64,000 bases of DNA from Janibacter limosus NBRC 16128 (lineage in GTDB: Bacteria; Actinomycetota; Actinomycetes; Actinomycetales; Dermatophilaceae), in NCBI RefSeq assembly GCF_001570985.1, contig NZ_BCSS01000011.1:25959-89958 (forward strand), read 5' to 3'. Each line of letters begins with the position of its first letter. Position 1 is the stretch's first letter. A model generated the notes under the pieces. That model did not search any database. It was not told the DNA's origin and saw only the letters and a list, made by a program, of their open reading frames with translations. Below are positions 7,529 through 16,819 of the stretch, in pieces. A program made the translations under genes and the position numbers.

Positions 7529-9640
7529 ATGACGGACCGCGACTTCCGCAACCTGTACCGCCACGGCTTCGCCCGCGTCGCCGCGTGCACGCTGCCGGTG
7601 ACCATGGCCGACCCGCGCGCCAACGCCGAGGCGATCCTCGAGCGCGTGCGCCATGTCGCGGATCAGGGCGCGGCGATCGCGCTCTTCCCCGAGCTGAGCC
7701 TGACGGGCTACGCCATCGACGACCTGCTCCTGCAGGACGTGCTCCTGCGCGATGTCGAGGCGGCCCTCATCGACCTCGCCGAGCAGAGCGCCGACCTGCT
7801 GCCGCTGATCGCGGTGGGCGCCCCCCTTCGCCACCGCAACCGCCTCTACAACTGTGCGGTCCTCATCCACCGCGGCGAGATCCTCGGCATCGCGCCCAAG
7901 GCCTACCTGCCCAACTACCGCGAGTTCTACGAAAAACGGCACTTCGCGGCCGGCGCAGGGATCGTCGACGAGTGGTTCCGCCCGACCTTCGCCAGCGGCG
8001 AGGCGGCCGAGGTGCTCGACGGCGTCCCCTTCGGCACCGACGTGCTCGTCCACGTCGACGACGTGCCGGGACTGGTCGTCCACGCGGAGGTCTGCGAGGA
8101 CCTGTGGGTCCCCGTCCCGCCGAGCCACCACGCGGCGCTGGCCGGCGCGACCGTCCTGCTCAACCTCTCCGCCTCTCCCATCACCGTGGCTCGCGCCGAC
8201 GACCGGCACCTGCTGGCCCGCTCGGCCTCGATGCGCTGCAACGCCGCCTACCTCTACGCCGCCGCGAGCGAAGGGGAGTCCACCACCGACCTCTCGTGGG
8301 ACGGCCAGACGATGGTCTACGAAGGGGGTGACCTCCTCGGCGAGTCCGAGCGCTTCCCCTCCGGTCCGCGCGAGACCCTCGTCGACGTCGACGTCGACCG
8401 GCTGCGGCAGGAGCGGATGCGCCAGGGCAGCTTCGACGACAACGGGGTCGCCCTGGGCATTGGCACGGACAGCGCGCCGTACCGCGAGGTCCACCTCGAA
8501 CTCGACCCGCCGACCGGCGTCCTGGGGCTGCGGCGCCCGCTCGACCGCTTCCCCTTCGTCCCCGACGACGAGGCCCGCCTCGCCCAGGACTGCTACGAGG
8601 CCTACAACATCCAGGTCTCCGCGCTGGAGCAGCGGCTGCGCGCGATCGGCGGCCCGGACTGGCAGCCCAAGATCATCATCGGCGTGAGTGGCGGGCTCGA
8701 CTCGACGCACGCCCTGCTCGTCGCGGCCAAGGCGATGGATCGGCTGGAGCGCCCGCGCACGGACATCATCGGCATCACGATGCCCGGCTTCGCCACGAGC
8801 GATCACACCAAGACCAACGCGGTCGCGCTCATGGAGTCCCTCGGCATCACGTGGGAGGAGCTCGACATCCGCCCGGCCGCGACGCAGATGCTGCGCGACA
8901 TGGGCCACCCCTACGGTCTCGACCCCGACGCCGATCACCCCGACGAGGTCTACGACGTCACCTTCGAAAACGTTCAGGCGGGGCTGCGCACCGACTATCT
9001 CTTCCGCATCGCCAACCAGCGCGGCGGGATCGTTCTGGGCACCGGAGACCTGTCCGAGCTGGCGCTCGGCTGGTGCACCTACGGCGTCGGGGACCAGATG
9101 AGCCACTACGGAGTCAACTCGGGTGTGCCCAAGACCCTCATGCAGCACCTCGTGCACTGGGTCGCCGACTCCGGTCAGCTGCCCGAGGTCTCCGAGACGC
9201 TCCTGTCTGTGCTCGACACCGAGATCTCCCCCGAGCTCGTCCCCAGCAAGGACGCGGACCGGCCCCAGTCCACTCAGGACACGATCGGGCCATACGCCCT
9301 GCAGGACTTCACGCTCTTCCATGTGCTGCGTCGCGGGGACCGACCGAGCAAGATCGCCTTCGTCGCGGAGCAGACCTGGTCGGACGCGACCACGGGGACC
9401 TGGCCCAGTACCGTCGCCGACGAGGACCGCGGCGCCTACGACCTCGCCGAGATCCGCAGGTGGCTGCTCGTCTTCGTCCAGCGCTTCTTCGACAACCAGT
9501 TCAAGCGCTCGGCCCTGCCCAACGGGCCCAAGGTGCTGCCGGGTGGCGCGGTCTCACCGCGAGGCGACCTGCGCATGCCCAGCGATGTCGCCGCGACCCG
9601 CTGGCTCGCCGACATCGAGGAGCACGTCCCGACCTCCTGA
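7529..9640 (+). CDS. nadE: Glutamine-dependent NAD+ synthetase
   Basis: A 703-residue cytoplasmic enzyme for the last step of NAD biosynthesis: deamido-NAD plus ATP and glutamine gives NAD. The N-terminal nitrilase-like glutaminase domain (about 1-300) has its Glu in LFPELSLTGY, Lys in GIAPKAYLPN and nucleophile Cys in VHAEVCEDLWVP. The C-terminal synthetase domain starts near residue 350 with the ATP pyrophosphatase P-loop GVSGGLDSTHALL and later the GTGDLSELALGWCTYG signature. Length and order match the long actinobacterial NadE, which channels ammonia between the domains. It stands alone and has its own promoter. Confidence 0.97.
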   Translation: MTDRDFRNLYRHGFARVAACTLPVTMADPRANAEAILERVRHVADQGAAIALFPELSLTGYAIDDLLLQDVLLRDVEAALIDLAEQSADLLPLIAVGAPLRHRNRLYNCAVLIHRGEILGIAPKAYLPNYREFYEKRHFAAGAGIVDEWFRPTFASGEAAEVLDGVPFGTDVLVHVDDVPGLVVHAEVCEDLWVPVPPSHHAALAGATVLLNLSASPITVARADDRHLLARSASMRCNAAYLYAAASEGESTTDLSWDGQTMVYEGGDLLGESERFPSGPRETLVDVDVDRLRQERMRQGSFDDNGVALGIGTDSAPYREVHLELDPPTGVLGLRRPLDRFPFVPDDEARLAQDCYEAYNIQVSALEQRLRAIGGPDWQPKIIIGVSGGLDSTHALLVAAKAMDRLERPRTDIIGITMPGFATSDHTKTNAVALMESLGITWEELDIRPAATQMLRDMGHPYGLDPDADHPDEVYDVTFENVQAGLRTDYLFRIANQRGGIVLGTGDLSELALGWCTYGVGDQMSHYGVNSGVPKTLMQHLVHWVADSGQLPEVSETLLSVLDTEISPELVPSKDADRPQSTQDTIGPYALQDFTLFHVLRRGDRPSKIAFVAEQTWSDATTGTWPSTVADEDRGAYDLAEIRRWLLVFVQRFFDNQFKRSALPNGPKVLPGGAVSPRGDLRMPSDVAATRWLADIEEHVPTS

Positions 9641-9669
9641 CCCGGGCGACGAAGGGGGCGGGCCGGCGT

Positions 9670-9850
9670 CCGCCGTGAGCGCACCGCGAGCGCGGCGCAC
9701 AGGATGACGGCGGCACCGCCGACGACGGTGCGCGGCGTGATCTCCTCGCCGAGGAGGAGCCCCGCCCACGCGATCGTCATGACCGGCTGGGTGAGCTGGA
9801 TCTGACTCACCTGTGCCATCGGACCGAGGTGGGCGAAGGCCGCCCACCCA
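9670..9850 (-). pseudogene. Remnant of an EamA/DMT-family transporter
   Basis: The minus strand encodes WAAFAHLGPMAQVSQIQLTQ followed by a hydrophobic helix, GLLLGEEITPRTVVGG and a final hydrophobic helix ending in AVRSRR. This is the standard C-terminal end of an EamA (drug/metabolite) transporter, about 60 residues out of the usual 290. No matching N-terminal helices are found upstream, and the frame runs on into the antisense of nadE without a nearby stop. The rest of the gap (9641-9996) holds no gene I can defend; fragments on both strands look like decayed coding sequence. Confidence 0.6.
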
Positions 9851-9996
9851 CGTGGCGCCGGCCTGCGGCGGCGAACGGACGACAGTCGCGCTGGACATCG
9901 CGACCTGCTCGTGGACGCCGTGCGGGAGCACCTGCGGGCCCGACACGGGGGCCGTCGACGAGAGGGCGCGCCTCATCGGCACGACCCTCGACGAGG

Positions 9997-10293
9997 TCAC
10001 TTGATGCCGAGCGACTCACTGTTGGTGGCGGTGTCACCCTCGGAGTAGGTGTAGCTCCCCATGCCCATCTTGGACATCACGACACCGACGACGATGGTCA
10101 CCACCGCGAGGATCACCGCGATGATGCCCAGGAGCGGGCTGAGGACGACGACGGCCCAGGTGCCGACGGCACCGGCAACGATCCCGAGGACCATGACGGT
10201 CCACCAGGCGGCGTTCTGCGCGTGCCCGAGGTCCTCGACGGCGTGCGGCCCGGTCGGGGGGTGCGAGAGGCGCTGGTAGGTGTGCTTGCTCAT
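9997..10293 (-). CDS. Small two-helix membrane protein
   Basis: A 98-residue protein starting at ATG 10293. After a polar N-terminus (MSKHTYQRLSHPPTG) there are two adjacent transmembrane helices, WTVMVLGIVAGAVGTWAVVV and LLGIIAVILAVVTIVVGVVM, then a short tail ending SESLGIK. It resembles small uncharacterised actinobacterial membrane proteins; no family name can be given. It is divergent from the P450 gene, with about 114 bp between the two starts. Confidence 0.65.
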   Translation of the reverse strand: MSKHTYQRLSHPPTGPHAVEDLGHAQNAAWWTVMVLGIVAGAVGTWAVVVLSPLLGIIAVILAVVTIVVGVVMSKMGMGSYTYSEGDTATNSESLGIK

Positions 10294-10407
10294 GCGCCCA
10301 TCATCCCATGGGCACTCGGGGGATGGACAGGGTCTCTCCCCCGCGTCGGCAGTGTCATCGGGACTACGGTGGACCACGTCACTACACCTGACGAAAGGAC
10401 GGCCCCG

Positions 10408-11931
10408 ATGGACGTGGCCACCCGGCTCCGACCCGCTGCCGCTGCCGCTCCCGCTGCGGCTCATGCACCCGGGAGCGACACCCTCGAGCAGTTCCCGCCG
10501 AACACCGGCATGGGCTGGGCCGAGCATGACCTCCCCCACCCTCCCGGACGTCGTCGGGTGCTCGGAGACGCCTTCCGCAAGGGGATGGACCCGACGCAGC
10601 CGGTGCAGAACATGCTGCGCCTCGGCGTCGGGCTCGGGCCGATCTTCGAGATGCTCGCGCTGGGCCGCAAGTTCGTCTTCGCGTCAGGCGTGGACCTCGT
10701 CGGTGAGCTCTGCGACGACAAGCGCTTCACCAAGGCGCTGGCACCGGGCGTGCAGGACCTGCGGATGTTCGTCGGTGACGGGCTCTTCACCGCAGAGACC
10801 GACGAGCCCAACTGGCGTCTGGCCCACGACCTGCTCATGCCCGCCTTCTCCAAGGCGGCCATGCGCGGCTACCACGACGTCATGATCGACGCGACGAACG
10901 AGCTCGTCGGGGTGTGGGACACCGCTGCCGGCGAAGGGAGGACCGTCGACGTCTCCCCATGGCTGACCAAGCTCACCCTCGAGACGATCGCCCGAGCGGC
11001 CTTCAGCCACACCTTCGGCAGCTTCGCGACCGAGGAGGTCGACCCCTTCGTCACAACCTTCGTCCAGGACATGTCGCACGCCGCCGCCCGGTCCAATGTC
11101 GCGGCACTGCCGCTCGTCGGCAGGCGCAGGGTTCGCCGCAAGGACCAGGTGGCGTTGTCGCGGCACGGCTACATCGACGGTCTGCTGCGGCAGATCGTCG
11201 CGGACCGGGAGATCAGCGGGGAGCGGCACGAGGACCTGCTCGGGCGGATGATGCACGAGCCCGTCGACGACTCCGGGGCGCTGCTCGACGCCCAGAACGT
11301 GCGTCACCAGATCCTCACGATGCTCGTCGCGGGTCACGAGACCACCTCTGGGGCAGTCTCCTTCGCGCTGTACCACCTCACCCGCGAGCCCGAGATCCTC
11401 GCTCGGGTGCGTGCCGAGCTCGACGAGGTTCTCGGCAGCGACCCTGCGGTCGACCCGACCTTCGAGCAGGTGCCCAAGCTGCGCTACCTGCGCCGGGTCG
11501 TCGACGAGACCCTCCGGCTGTGGCCGACCGCACCGGGCTTCGCTCGCTCGCCCCGGGAGACGACGACCATCGGTGCCGACGGGTCGGCCGGCGTCCCCGG
11601 AGGCCTACGGATGACTCCGGACGACAAGGTGCTCGTCTTCATCCCCCTGCTCCACCGCGACCCTGACGTCTGGCCGGACCCAGAGCGCTTCGATCCCGAC
11701 CGATTCCTTCCCGAGCACAACCGGGCGAGGCCCGCGCACGCCTACAAGCCCTTCGGCACCGGCGAGCGGGCCTGCATCGGACGCCAGTTCGCGCTGCACG
11801 AGTCGGTGATCGTCCTGGCCAAGCTGCTGCACCGCTTCGACCTCACGCCGGAGCCGGGCTACGAGCTGACGATCACCGAACGGCTGACGCTCATGCCGGT
11901 CGGCTTCCGGGTGGGACTGACGCGGCGCTGA
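10408..11931 (+). CDS. Cytochrome P450, CYP102 (BM3) haem-domain-like
   Basis: A 507-residue haem monooxygenase. The opening HDLPHPPGRRRVLGDAF, then GLGPIFEMLALGRKF and DEPNWRLAHDLLMPAFS, resemble the haem domain of P450-BM3, a fatty-acid hydroxylase. Core motifs are intact: I-helix oxygen-binding LVAGHETTSG, K-helix ETLR, and the haem loop FGTGERACIGRQ with proximal Cys456. Unlike BM3, the protein stops after the haem domain, and no flavodoxin or reductase gene is next to it, so a separate redox partner must supply electrons. ATG 10408 is preceded by AAAGGA. An alternative N-terminal extension upstream is not P450-like. The substrate may be a fatty acid or similar lipid, by analogy only. Confidence 0.92.
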   Translation: MDVATRLRPAAAAAPAAAHAPGSDTLEQFPPNTGMGWAEHDLPHPPGRRRVLGDAFRKGMDPTQPVQNMLRLGVGLGPIFEMLALGRKFVFASGVDLVGELCDDKRFTKALAPGVQDLRMFVGDGLFTAETDEPNWRLAHDLLMPAFSKAAMRGYHDVMIDATNELVGVWDTAAGEGRTVDVSPWLTKLTLETIARAAFSHTFGSFATEEVDPFVTTFVQDMSHAAARSNVAALPLVGRRRVRRKDQVALSRHGYIDGLLRQIVADREISGERHEDLLGRMMHEPVDDSGALLDAQNVRHQILTMLVAGHETTSGAVSFALYHLTREPEILARVRAELDEVLGSDPAVDPTFEQVPKLRYLRRVVDETLRLWPTAPGFARSPRETTTIGADGSAGVPGGLRMTPDDKVLVFIPLLHRDPDVWPDPERFDPDRFLPEHNRARPAHAYKPFGTGERACIGRQFALHESVIVLAKLLHRFDLTPEPGYELTITERLTLMPVGFRVGLTRR

Positions 11932-11964
11932 ACTCGCGGCCGCCGGTGGACGTCGACGCGCCGG

Positions 11965-13569
11965 TCATTCGTCGGCGCGTTCGCCTCCACCCGGGGAGGA
12001 CTCGGGTAGGTCGCGCCGCACGACCTTGCCGTTGGCGGTCCGGGGCAGGGCGTCGACGAGACGCACCTCGCGGGGCCGCTTGTAGGGGGCCAGTCTCTCC
12101 ATGGCCCGCTCGATCACCTCGTCGCGCAGCACCTCTGGATCCGCGGTGGCATCCGTCGGCACCACCCAGGCGCAGATGACGCTCGCCCCGTCACCGACGT
12201 CGAGCGACGTGACGGCGACCTCGGCGACACCGAGCGTCCCGGCCAGCGCGTCCTCGACCTCGACCGGGGAGACGCGGTAGCCCATCGCGTTCATCACGTC
12301 GTCGGAGCGGCCGTGATAGGTCAGGTAGCCGTCCTCGTCGAGCTCGGCCAGGTCGCTGGTGACGAACCACTCGCCCCGCATCACCTCGGCGCTCTCCTCC
12401 GACCGCCGCCAGTAGCCGAGCATCAGGCCGGGGTCGGAGCGGTGGACCGCCAGGCGACCGATCTCGTTGCGCGGCAAGGGAGTCGGGTCGTCGAGGAGAT
12501 CCGGGTCGAGCACCGCGATCCGCCGTCCTGGCTGCGCCTTCCCGGGGCTGCCTGCCCTGACGGGCACCTCCGGCCCTGCCGAGACGAAGGTCGAGATCTC
12601 ACTCATCCCGAGCGACTCGTGCAGGGGCACCCCGGTCGTCTCGGTCCACTCCTGCCACAGAGCCGAAGGGAGCGCCTCTCCCGCCACGAGCGAGGCCCGC
12701 AGCGAGGACAGGTCCCATGCACTCGGGTCACCGTGGCGGAGCAGGTGCCGGTAGACACCCGGCACGGCCGCGAAGTGGGTCGCCTGGTGCGACTGGACGA
12801 TCCGCGGCCAGACCTGACCGTCACGCCGTCCGTCGTGGACGATCGCGGTCGCGGCATTGGCCCACGGGTCGGTCAGCCCCACGCCCAGCGTGTACGTCCA
12901 GTTGAGGGCGCCGGCGTGGAGCATGACGTCACCCTCGTCGAGCCCGTACCAGCCGCGGTACATCGGGCGCCTCCCCCAGGCGCTGCGATGCGCGTGGACG
13001 ACCCCCTTTGGTCTGCCGGTCGTGCCGGAGGTGTACGTGATGAAGGACGGACGGTCGGGGTCGCCGATGTCATGACCAGCCCGCTCCCGACCCGCCACCC
13101 AGCGAGTGATGTCGTCGGGCGTGACCACCGAGACCCCTTGCGAGACAGCGAGCTCGAGGTCCGGGTCGAGGGCGACCGCCCGCGCGCCGGAGTCGGCGAG
13201 CAAGCTGGCGGCTTCGGCAGGGGTCAGCTGCGAGCTCGTCGGCACGGCGACGAGGCCGGCCGCGATCGCCCCGAAGAAGACGAAGGGGAACTCCGCCCGG
13301 TTGCCCATGCGCAGCAGCACCCGGTCACCAGGGTCCAGCCCCAGCCCGAGCAGTCCGGCGGCCACGGCGCGGACGGTGTCATCCACCTGCGCGAAGGTCC
13401 AGCGCGAGTCGTCACCAGCACCGTGGACGACGACGAGCGCGTCCCGGTCGGGCGCCCGCTGCGCAGGATCGGCGACGCAGTACGCCGACATGCCAAACTC
13501 GGCAGGCACGGCCTCGCCGGGCTCCGGCCGGACCGGCCACCGCGGCGAGGGCACGTCAGCCGCGGTCAC
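11965..13569 (-). CDS. AMP-forming acyl-CoA synthetase
   Basis: A 534-residue adenylate-forming enzyme that would activate a carboxylate with ATP and join it to CoA. The AMP-binding P-loop TYTSGTTGRPKGVVHAHRS is near residues 170-188, GEALPSALWQEW and HESLGMSEIS form the substrate/adenylate region, and LTYHGRSDDVMNAMGYRVSP is the hinge to the C-terminal lid, which ends with the catalytic Lys in TANGKVVRRDL. It is the last gene of a six-gene minus-strand unit; its GTG overlaps the aminotransferase stop by 4 bp. A short- or medium-chain acid produced by the upstream enzymes is a plausible substrate, as inference. Confidence 0.92.
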   Translation of the reverse strand: MTAADVPSPRWPVRPEPGEAVPAEFGMSAYCVADPAQRAPDRDALVVVHGAGDDSRWTFAQVDDTVRAVAAGLLGLGLDPGDRVLLRMGNRAEFPFVFFGAIAAGLVAVPTSSQLTPAEAASLLADSGARAVALDPDLELAVSQGVSVVTPDDITRWVAGRERAGHDIGDPDRPSFITYTSGTTGRPKGVVHAHRSAWGRRPMYRGWYGLDEGDVMLHAGALNWTYTLGVGLTDPWANAATAIVHDGRRDGQVWPRIVQSHQATHFAAVPGVYRHLLRHGDPSAWDLSSLRASLVAGEALPSALWQEWTETTGVPLHESLGMSEISTFVSAGPEVPVRAGSPGKAQPGRRIAVLDPDLLDDPTPLPRNEIGRLAVHRSDPGLMLGYWRRSEESAEVMRGEWFVTSDLAELDEDGYLTYHGRSDDVMNAMGYRVSPVEVEDALAGTLGVAEVAVTSLDVGDGASVICAWVVPTDATADPEVLRDEVIERAMERLAPYKRPREVRLVDALPRTANGKVVRRDLPESSPGGGERADE

Positions 13570-14918
13570 CGGGTGTGTGCGTCAGCGACCGACAGTGCCT
13601 CGTCGAGGATCGCCAGGCCCTCCCGGACCTCGTCGGCGCTCGTCGTCAGGGGCGGCACGACGTGCACGCGGTTGCCGGCGACCATCGGCCACAGCCCCGA
13701 CTTCTTGCAGGCGGCAGCCACCTCTCCCATGGGCGCCGCGTCGGCACCGGTCGCGTTGAAGGGCACGAGCGGCTCGCGCGTCTCACGGTCACGCACGAGC
13801 TCGACGGCCCACATGACCCCGAGGCCACGCACGTCACCGACGCTCGGATGCCGCTGCGCGATCTCCCGCAGGCCCGGCCCGATGACGTCCTCGCCCAGAG
13901 CCCGGGCCCGCCCGATGATGTCGTCGCGCTCGAAGATGCGCATCGACGCCACCGCAGACGCGCACGCGAGCGGGTGCCCCTGGTAGGTCAGGCCGCCCGG
14001 GTAGGGGCGCTGGCCGAAGGTCTCGCGGATCGCGCCGCTGACGATGACGCCGCCGAGTGGGACATAGCCGGAGTTGACCCCCTTGGCGAAGGTGATGAGA
14101 TCAGGTGTGACCTCCCAGTGGTCCACCGCGAACCACTCGCCCGCCCGGCCGAAGCCGGCCATGACCTCGTCGGCGATCATCACGATGCCGTGCTCGTCGC
14201 AGAGCTCGCGGACACCCGCGAGGTAGCCGTCCGGCGGGACGAGCACGCCATTGGTCCCGACGACGGTCTCGAGGACGATCGCGGCGATCTGGCCCGGCCC
14301 CTCGACCTCGACGGTCTGGCGCAGGTGGGCGAGCGCCCGCTCGCACTCCTGCTCCTCGCTGTCGGAGTGGAAGGACGAGCGGTAGGGGTAGGGACCCCAG
14401 TAGTGGACGACGCCCGTGAAGGACGGCTCGCTCCCCCAGCGCCGCGGCTCTCCGGTCAGCGCCATCGCTGCGGCGGTGCCACCGTGGTAGCTGCGGTAGG
14501 CCGCGAGGACCTTGTGCCGCCCAGCGTGGATACGAGCCATGCGGATCGCGTGCTCGTTGGCGTCGGCACCACCGTTGGTGAAGAAGACCGAGTCGAGGTC
14601 ACCGGGCGCCTTGTTGGCGATCATCGCGGCCGCCTGCGAACGCGTCTCGACGGCGAAACCGGGCGCCATCGTCGCCATCCGCCCGGCCGCCTCGGAGATC
14701 GCCTCGATGAGCTCGGGGTGCTGGTGGCCGAGGTTGAGGTTGACCAGCTGGCTGGCGAAGTCGAGGTACTCCCGACCGGTGTGGTCGATGAATCGGCTGC
14801 CCCGCGCCGACACGATCGTCGGCGGGTCGATCAGGTCCTGAGCACTCCACGAGTGGAAGACGTGCGCCCGGTCCAGACGGCGCACCTCATCAGCGTCGAG
14901 GCGTGGAAGCAGCTCCAT
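13566..14918 (-). CDS. Class III (omega) aminotransferase
   Basis: A 450-residue PLP enzyme moving an amino group between an amine or omega-amino acid and a keto acid. Family marks include FFTNGGADANEHAIRMAR (cofactor phosphate loop), YHGGTAAAMALTG, IADEVMAGFGRAGEWFA with the PLP-ring Asp, and the Schiff-base Lys in ITFAKGVNSGYVPLGG. ATG 14918 is chosen because it overlaps the upstream stop by 1 bp in the TGATG form and follows a GAGGAG; an upstream open extension is noise. The synthetase downstream overlaps by 4 bp, so the two act in the same pathway. Confidence 0.93.
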   Translation of the reverse strand: MELLPRLDADEVRRLDRAHVFHSWSAQDLIDPPTIVSARGSRFIDHTGREYLDFASQLVNLNLGHQHPELIEAISEAAGRMATMAPGFAVETRSQAAAMIANKAPGDLDSVFFTNGGADANEHAIRMARIHAGRHKVLAAYRSYHGGTAAAMALTGEPRRWGSEPSFTGVVHYWGPYPYRSSFHSDSEEQECERALAHLRQTVEVEGPGQIAAIVLETVVGTNGVLVPPDGYLAGVRELCDEHGIVMIADEVMAGFGRAGEWFAVDHWEVTPDLITFAKGVNSGYVPLGGVIVSGAIRETFGQRPYPGGLTYQGHPLACASAVASMRIFERDDIIGRARALGEDVIGPGLREIAQRHPSVGDVRGLGVMWAVELVRDRETREPLVPFNATGADAAPMGEVAAACKKSGLWPMVAGNRVHVVPPLTTSADEVREGLAILDEALSVADAHTR

Positions 14919-15748
14919 CACATCTCCTCGTGGGAGACGGGATCGGCGCCGAAGAGTCGCCCGTCGGGCCGGCCGAGCGCGGTGATCGCCGCGGTCTCGG
15001 CGTCGGACAGGTCGAAGCCGAGCACCTCGAGGTTGCTGCGCTGGCGCCCGGGGTCGGCGGACTTGGGCAGGGGAAGGGAGCCGAGGTGCAGGTGCCAACG
15101 CAGGACGACCTGGGCGGGGGTGACGTCATGGGCCTCGGCAGCGGCCAGGACCGGCGCGGCGTCGAGGACCTCGCCACGACCGATCGGGCTCCACGCCTGG
15201 GTGACGATGCCGCGCTCCGCGTCGGCCGCGCGCTGCTCCACCTGCGGGAAGGCCGGGTGCATCTCGATCTGGTTGGACGCCGGGGTCACGCCGGTCGCGG
15301 CAATGATCTCGTCGAGGTACTGAGGCGTGAAGTTGCTGACGCCGATCGATCGGACGAGACCCGCCTCCCGGGCCTCGACCAGCCCCTCCCACGCCCGCAC
15401 GTAGCCGCCCTGCGACGGGTTGGGCCAGTGGATGAGCACGCTGTCGAGGTACTCGAGGTCCATCACCTGCAGCGAGGTCTTGATGGAGTGCTTGGCGCTG
15501 CGGTGGTCGCGACCGGGCACCTTGGTCTGGACGAAGACATCGCCACGGTCGAGCCCGCTGGCGCGCACCGCCTCGGCGACCTCGCGCTCGTTGCGGTAGT
15601 TGACCGCCGTGTCGATGAGCCGGTAGCCGGCCTCGAGCGCGGAGACCATGGCGCGCACGCCGGCGTCACCGCGCAGCGGGTAGGTGCCGAAGCCGAGGAC
15701 GGGGACGGAGACGCCGTCCCCCAGGACGCGGGTGGGAAGCTCAGTCAT
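14918..15748 (-). CDS. Aldo/keto reductase (2,5-diketogluconate reductase type)
   Basis: A 276-residue NADPH-dependent carbonyl reductase with a TIM-barrel fold. The catalytic tetrad is present: Asp in LIDTAVNYRNE, Tyr in the same segment, Lys in VQTKVPG, and His in LIHWPNP. The second family signature GLVRSIGVSNFTPQYLDEII and the cofactor-binding LPLPKSADPGRQRSN region are also intact. It ends in a 1-bp overlap with the aminotransferase ATG. It presumably reduces or oxidises an intermediate shared with its neighbours; the exact carbonyl is unknown. Confidence 0.93.
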   Translation of the reverse strand: MTELPTRVLGDGVSVPVLGFGTYPLRGDAGVRAMVSALEAGYRLIDTAVNYRNEREVAEAVRASGLDRGDVFVQTKVPGRDHRSAKHSIKTSLQVMDLEYLDSVLIHWPNPSQGGYVRAWEGLVEAREAGLVRSIGVSNFTPQYLDEIIAATGVTPASNQIEMHPAFPQVEQRAADAERGIVTQAWSPIGRGEVLDAAPVLAAAEAHDVTPAQVVLRWHLHLGSLPLPKSADPGRQRSNLEVLGFDLSDAETAAITALGRPDGRLFGADPVSHEEM

Positions 15749-15798
15749 GACCCCACGCTAACGAAGGGGGCAACCCCCTTCGCCGGGCGTTCCGCGCC

Positions 15799-16800
15799 TC
15801 ACTCGCCGAGAACGGCGAGCAGCTCCCCCTTCGCCTGGGTGTACTCGGCCTCGAGCTGGTCGACGAGCTGGGCCACCGGCAGGACCTCGTCGATGCCCGC
15901 GACCGAGTGGCCCGCGCTCCACACGTCGCGCCACGCCTTGGGCGCGACCGTCGACGAGGTGCTGCGGGGCTCCTCCTCGGTGTGCGGGTTGGTCACGTGA
16001 GAGACGTCGATGCGCTCCGGGACCGGCAGGTTGTCGGGGTCGAGCCCGGCGCCGATGATGCTGCCGCGCAGGAAGTTGGCCGGGATCGTGCTGATCGAGG
16101 GCGTGTAGACGATCTCGTCGGCGCCGGAGTCGACGAGCATCTTGCGGTACTCCTCGGAGACGATCGACTCCTCCGTCGCGAGGAAGCGCGTGCCCATGTA
16201 GGCCAGGTCCGCGCCGGCAGCCTGCGCCGCGAGGACATCGCGACCGGAGCTGAGGGCGCCGCCGAGGATGAGCGGGCCGTCCCACACCGTGCGCACCTCG
16301 GCGATCAGGGCGAAGGGGTTGAGCCCACCGGAGTGCCCACCGGAGCCGGCAGAGACGAGGATCAGTCCGTCGACGCCGGCCTGCGCGGCCTTGGCGGCGA
16401 AGGGGGCGTTGACGACGTCGTGGAAGACGAGACCGCCGTAGGAGTGGACCGCGTCGACGACGTCCTTGGCCGCACCGAGGCTGGTGATGACGAGCGGCAC
16501 CTTGTGCTCGACGATCTTTTCCAGGTCGGCCTCGATGCGCTTGTTGGTCCGGTGCACGACGAAGTTGACCCCGTACGGGGCGGGCTCACGGCCGGAGTCG
16601 GTCGGCTCGGCGAGCGCCTCGTCGATCTGGGTCAGCCAGCCGTCGAACTCCTCGGTGGTGCGCAGGTTGAGCGCGGGGAAGGTCCCGATGACACCGGCAC
16701 GACAGGTGCCGATGACCAGGTCGAGGCCGGAGCCGAGGAACATCGGCGCGGCGATGATGGGCAGGCGCAGTCGGCCCTGGAGCTGCTGAGGCATCGTCAT
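15799..16800 (-). CDS. Nitronate monooxygenase-family FMN enzyme
   Basis: A 333-residue flavoprotein of the nitronate monooxygenase/2-nitropropane dioxygenase family. Visible marks are LPIIAAPMFLGSGLDLVIGT at the N-terminus, the FMN-phosphate glycines in ILVSAGSGGHSGG, the conserved GGALSSGRDVLAAQAAGADL, and YMGTRFLATEES. ATG 16800 follows a GGGGGC run and gives the normal start; an open extension upstream is ignored. It lies 19 bp after the SDR and 50 bp before the aldo/keto reductase in the same direction. Many members oxidise nitroalkanes or act as ene-reductase-like enzymes, so the true substrate remains open. Confidence 0.9.
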   Translation of the reverse strand: MTMPQQLQGRLRLPIIAAPMFLGSGLDLVIGTCRAGVIGTFPALNLRTTEEFDGWLTQIDEALAEPTDSGREPAPYGVNFVVHRTNKRIEADLEKIVEHKVPLVITSLGAAKDVVDAVHSYGGLVFHDVVNAPFAAKAAQAGVDGLILVSAGSGGHSGGLNPFALIAEVRTVWDGPLILGGALSSGRDVLAAQAAGADLAYMGTRFLATEESIVSEEYRKMLVDSGADEIVYTPSISTIPANFLRGSIIGAGLDPDNLPVPERIDVSHVTNPHTEEEPRSTSSTVAPKAWRDVWSAGHSVAGIDEVLPVAQLVDQLEAEYTQAKGELLAVLGE

Positions 16801-16819
16801 GCCCCCATCGTGGCAGCCG

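Noticed and set aside
7364..9322. A 652-residue minus-strand reading frame
   Set aside because: It is exactly antisense to nadE, with Gly/Arg/Val-rich composition and no family features.
9829..10407. A long N-terminal extension of the P450
   Set aside because: The frame is open by GC bias, has no P450 similarity and overlaps a good opposite-strand membrane-protein gene; ATG 10408 has a ribosome site.
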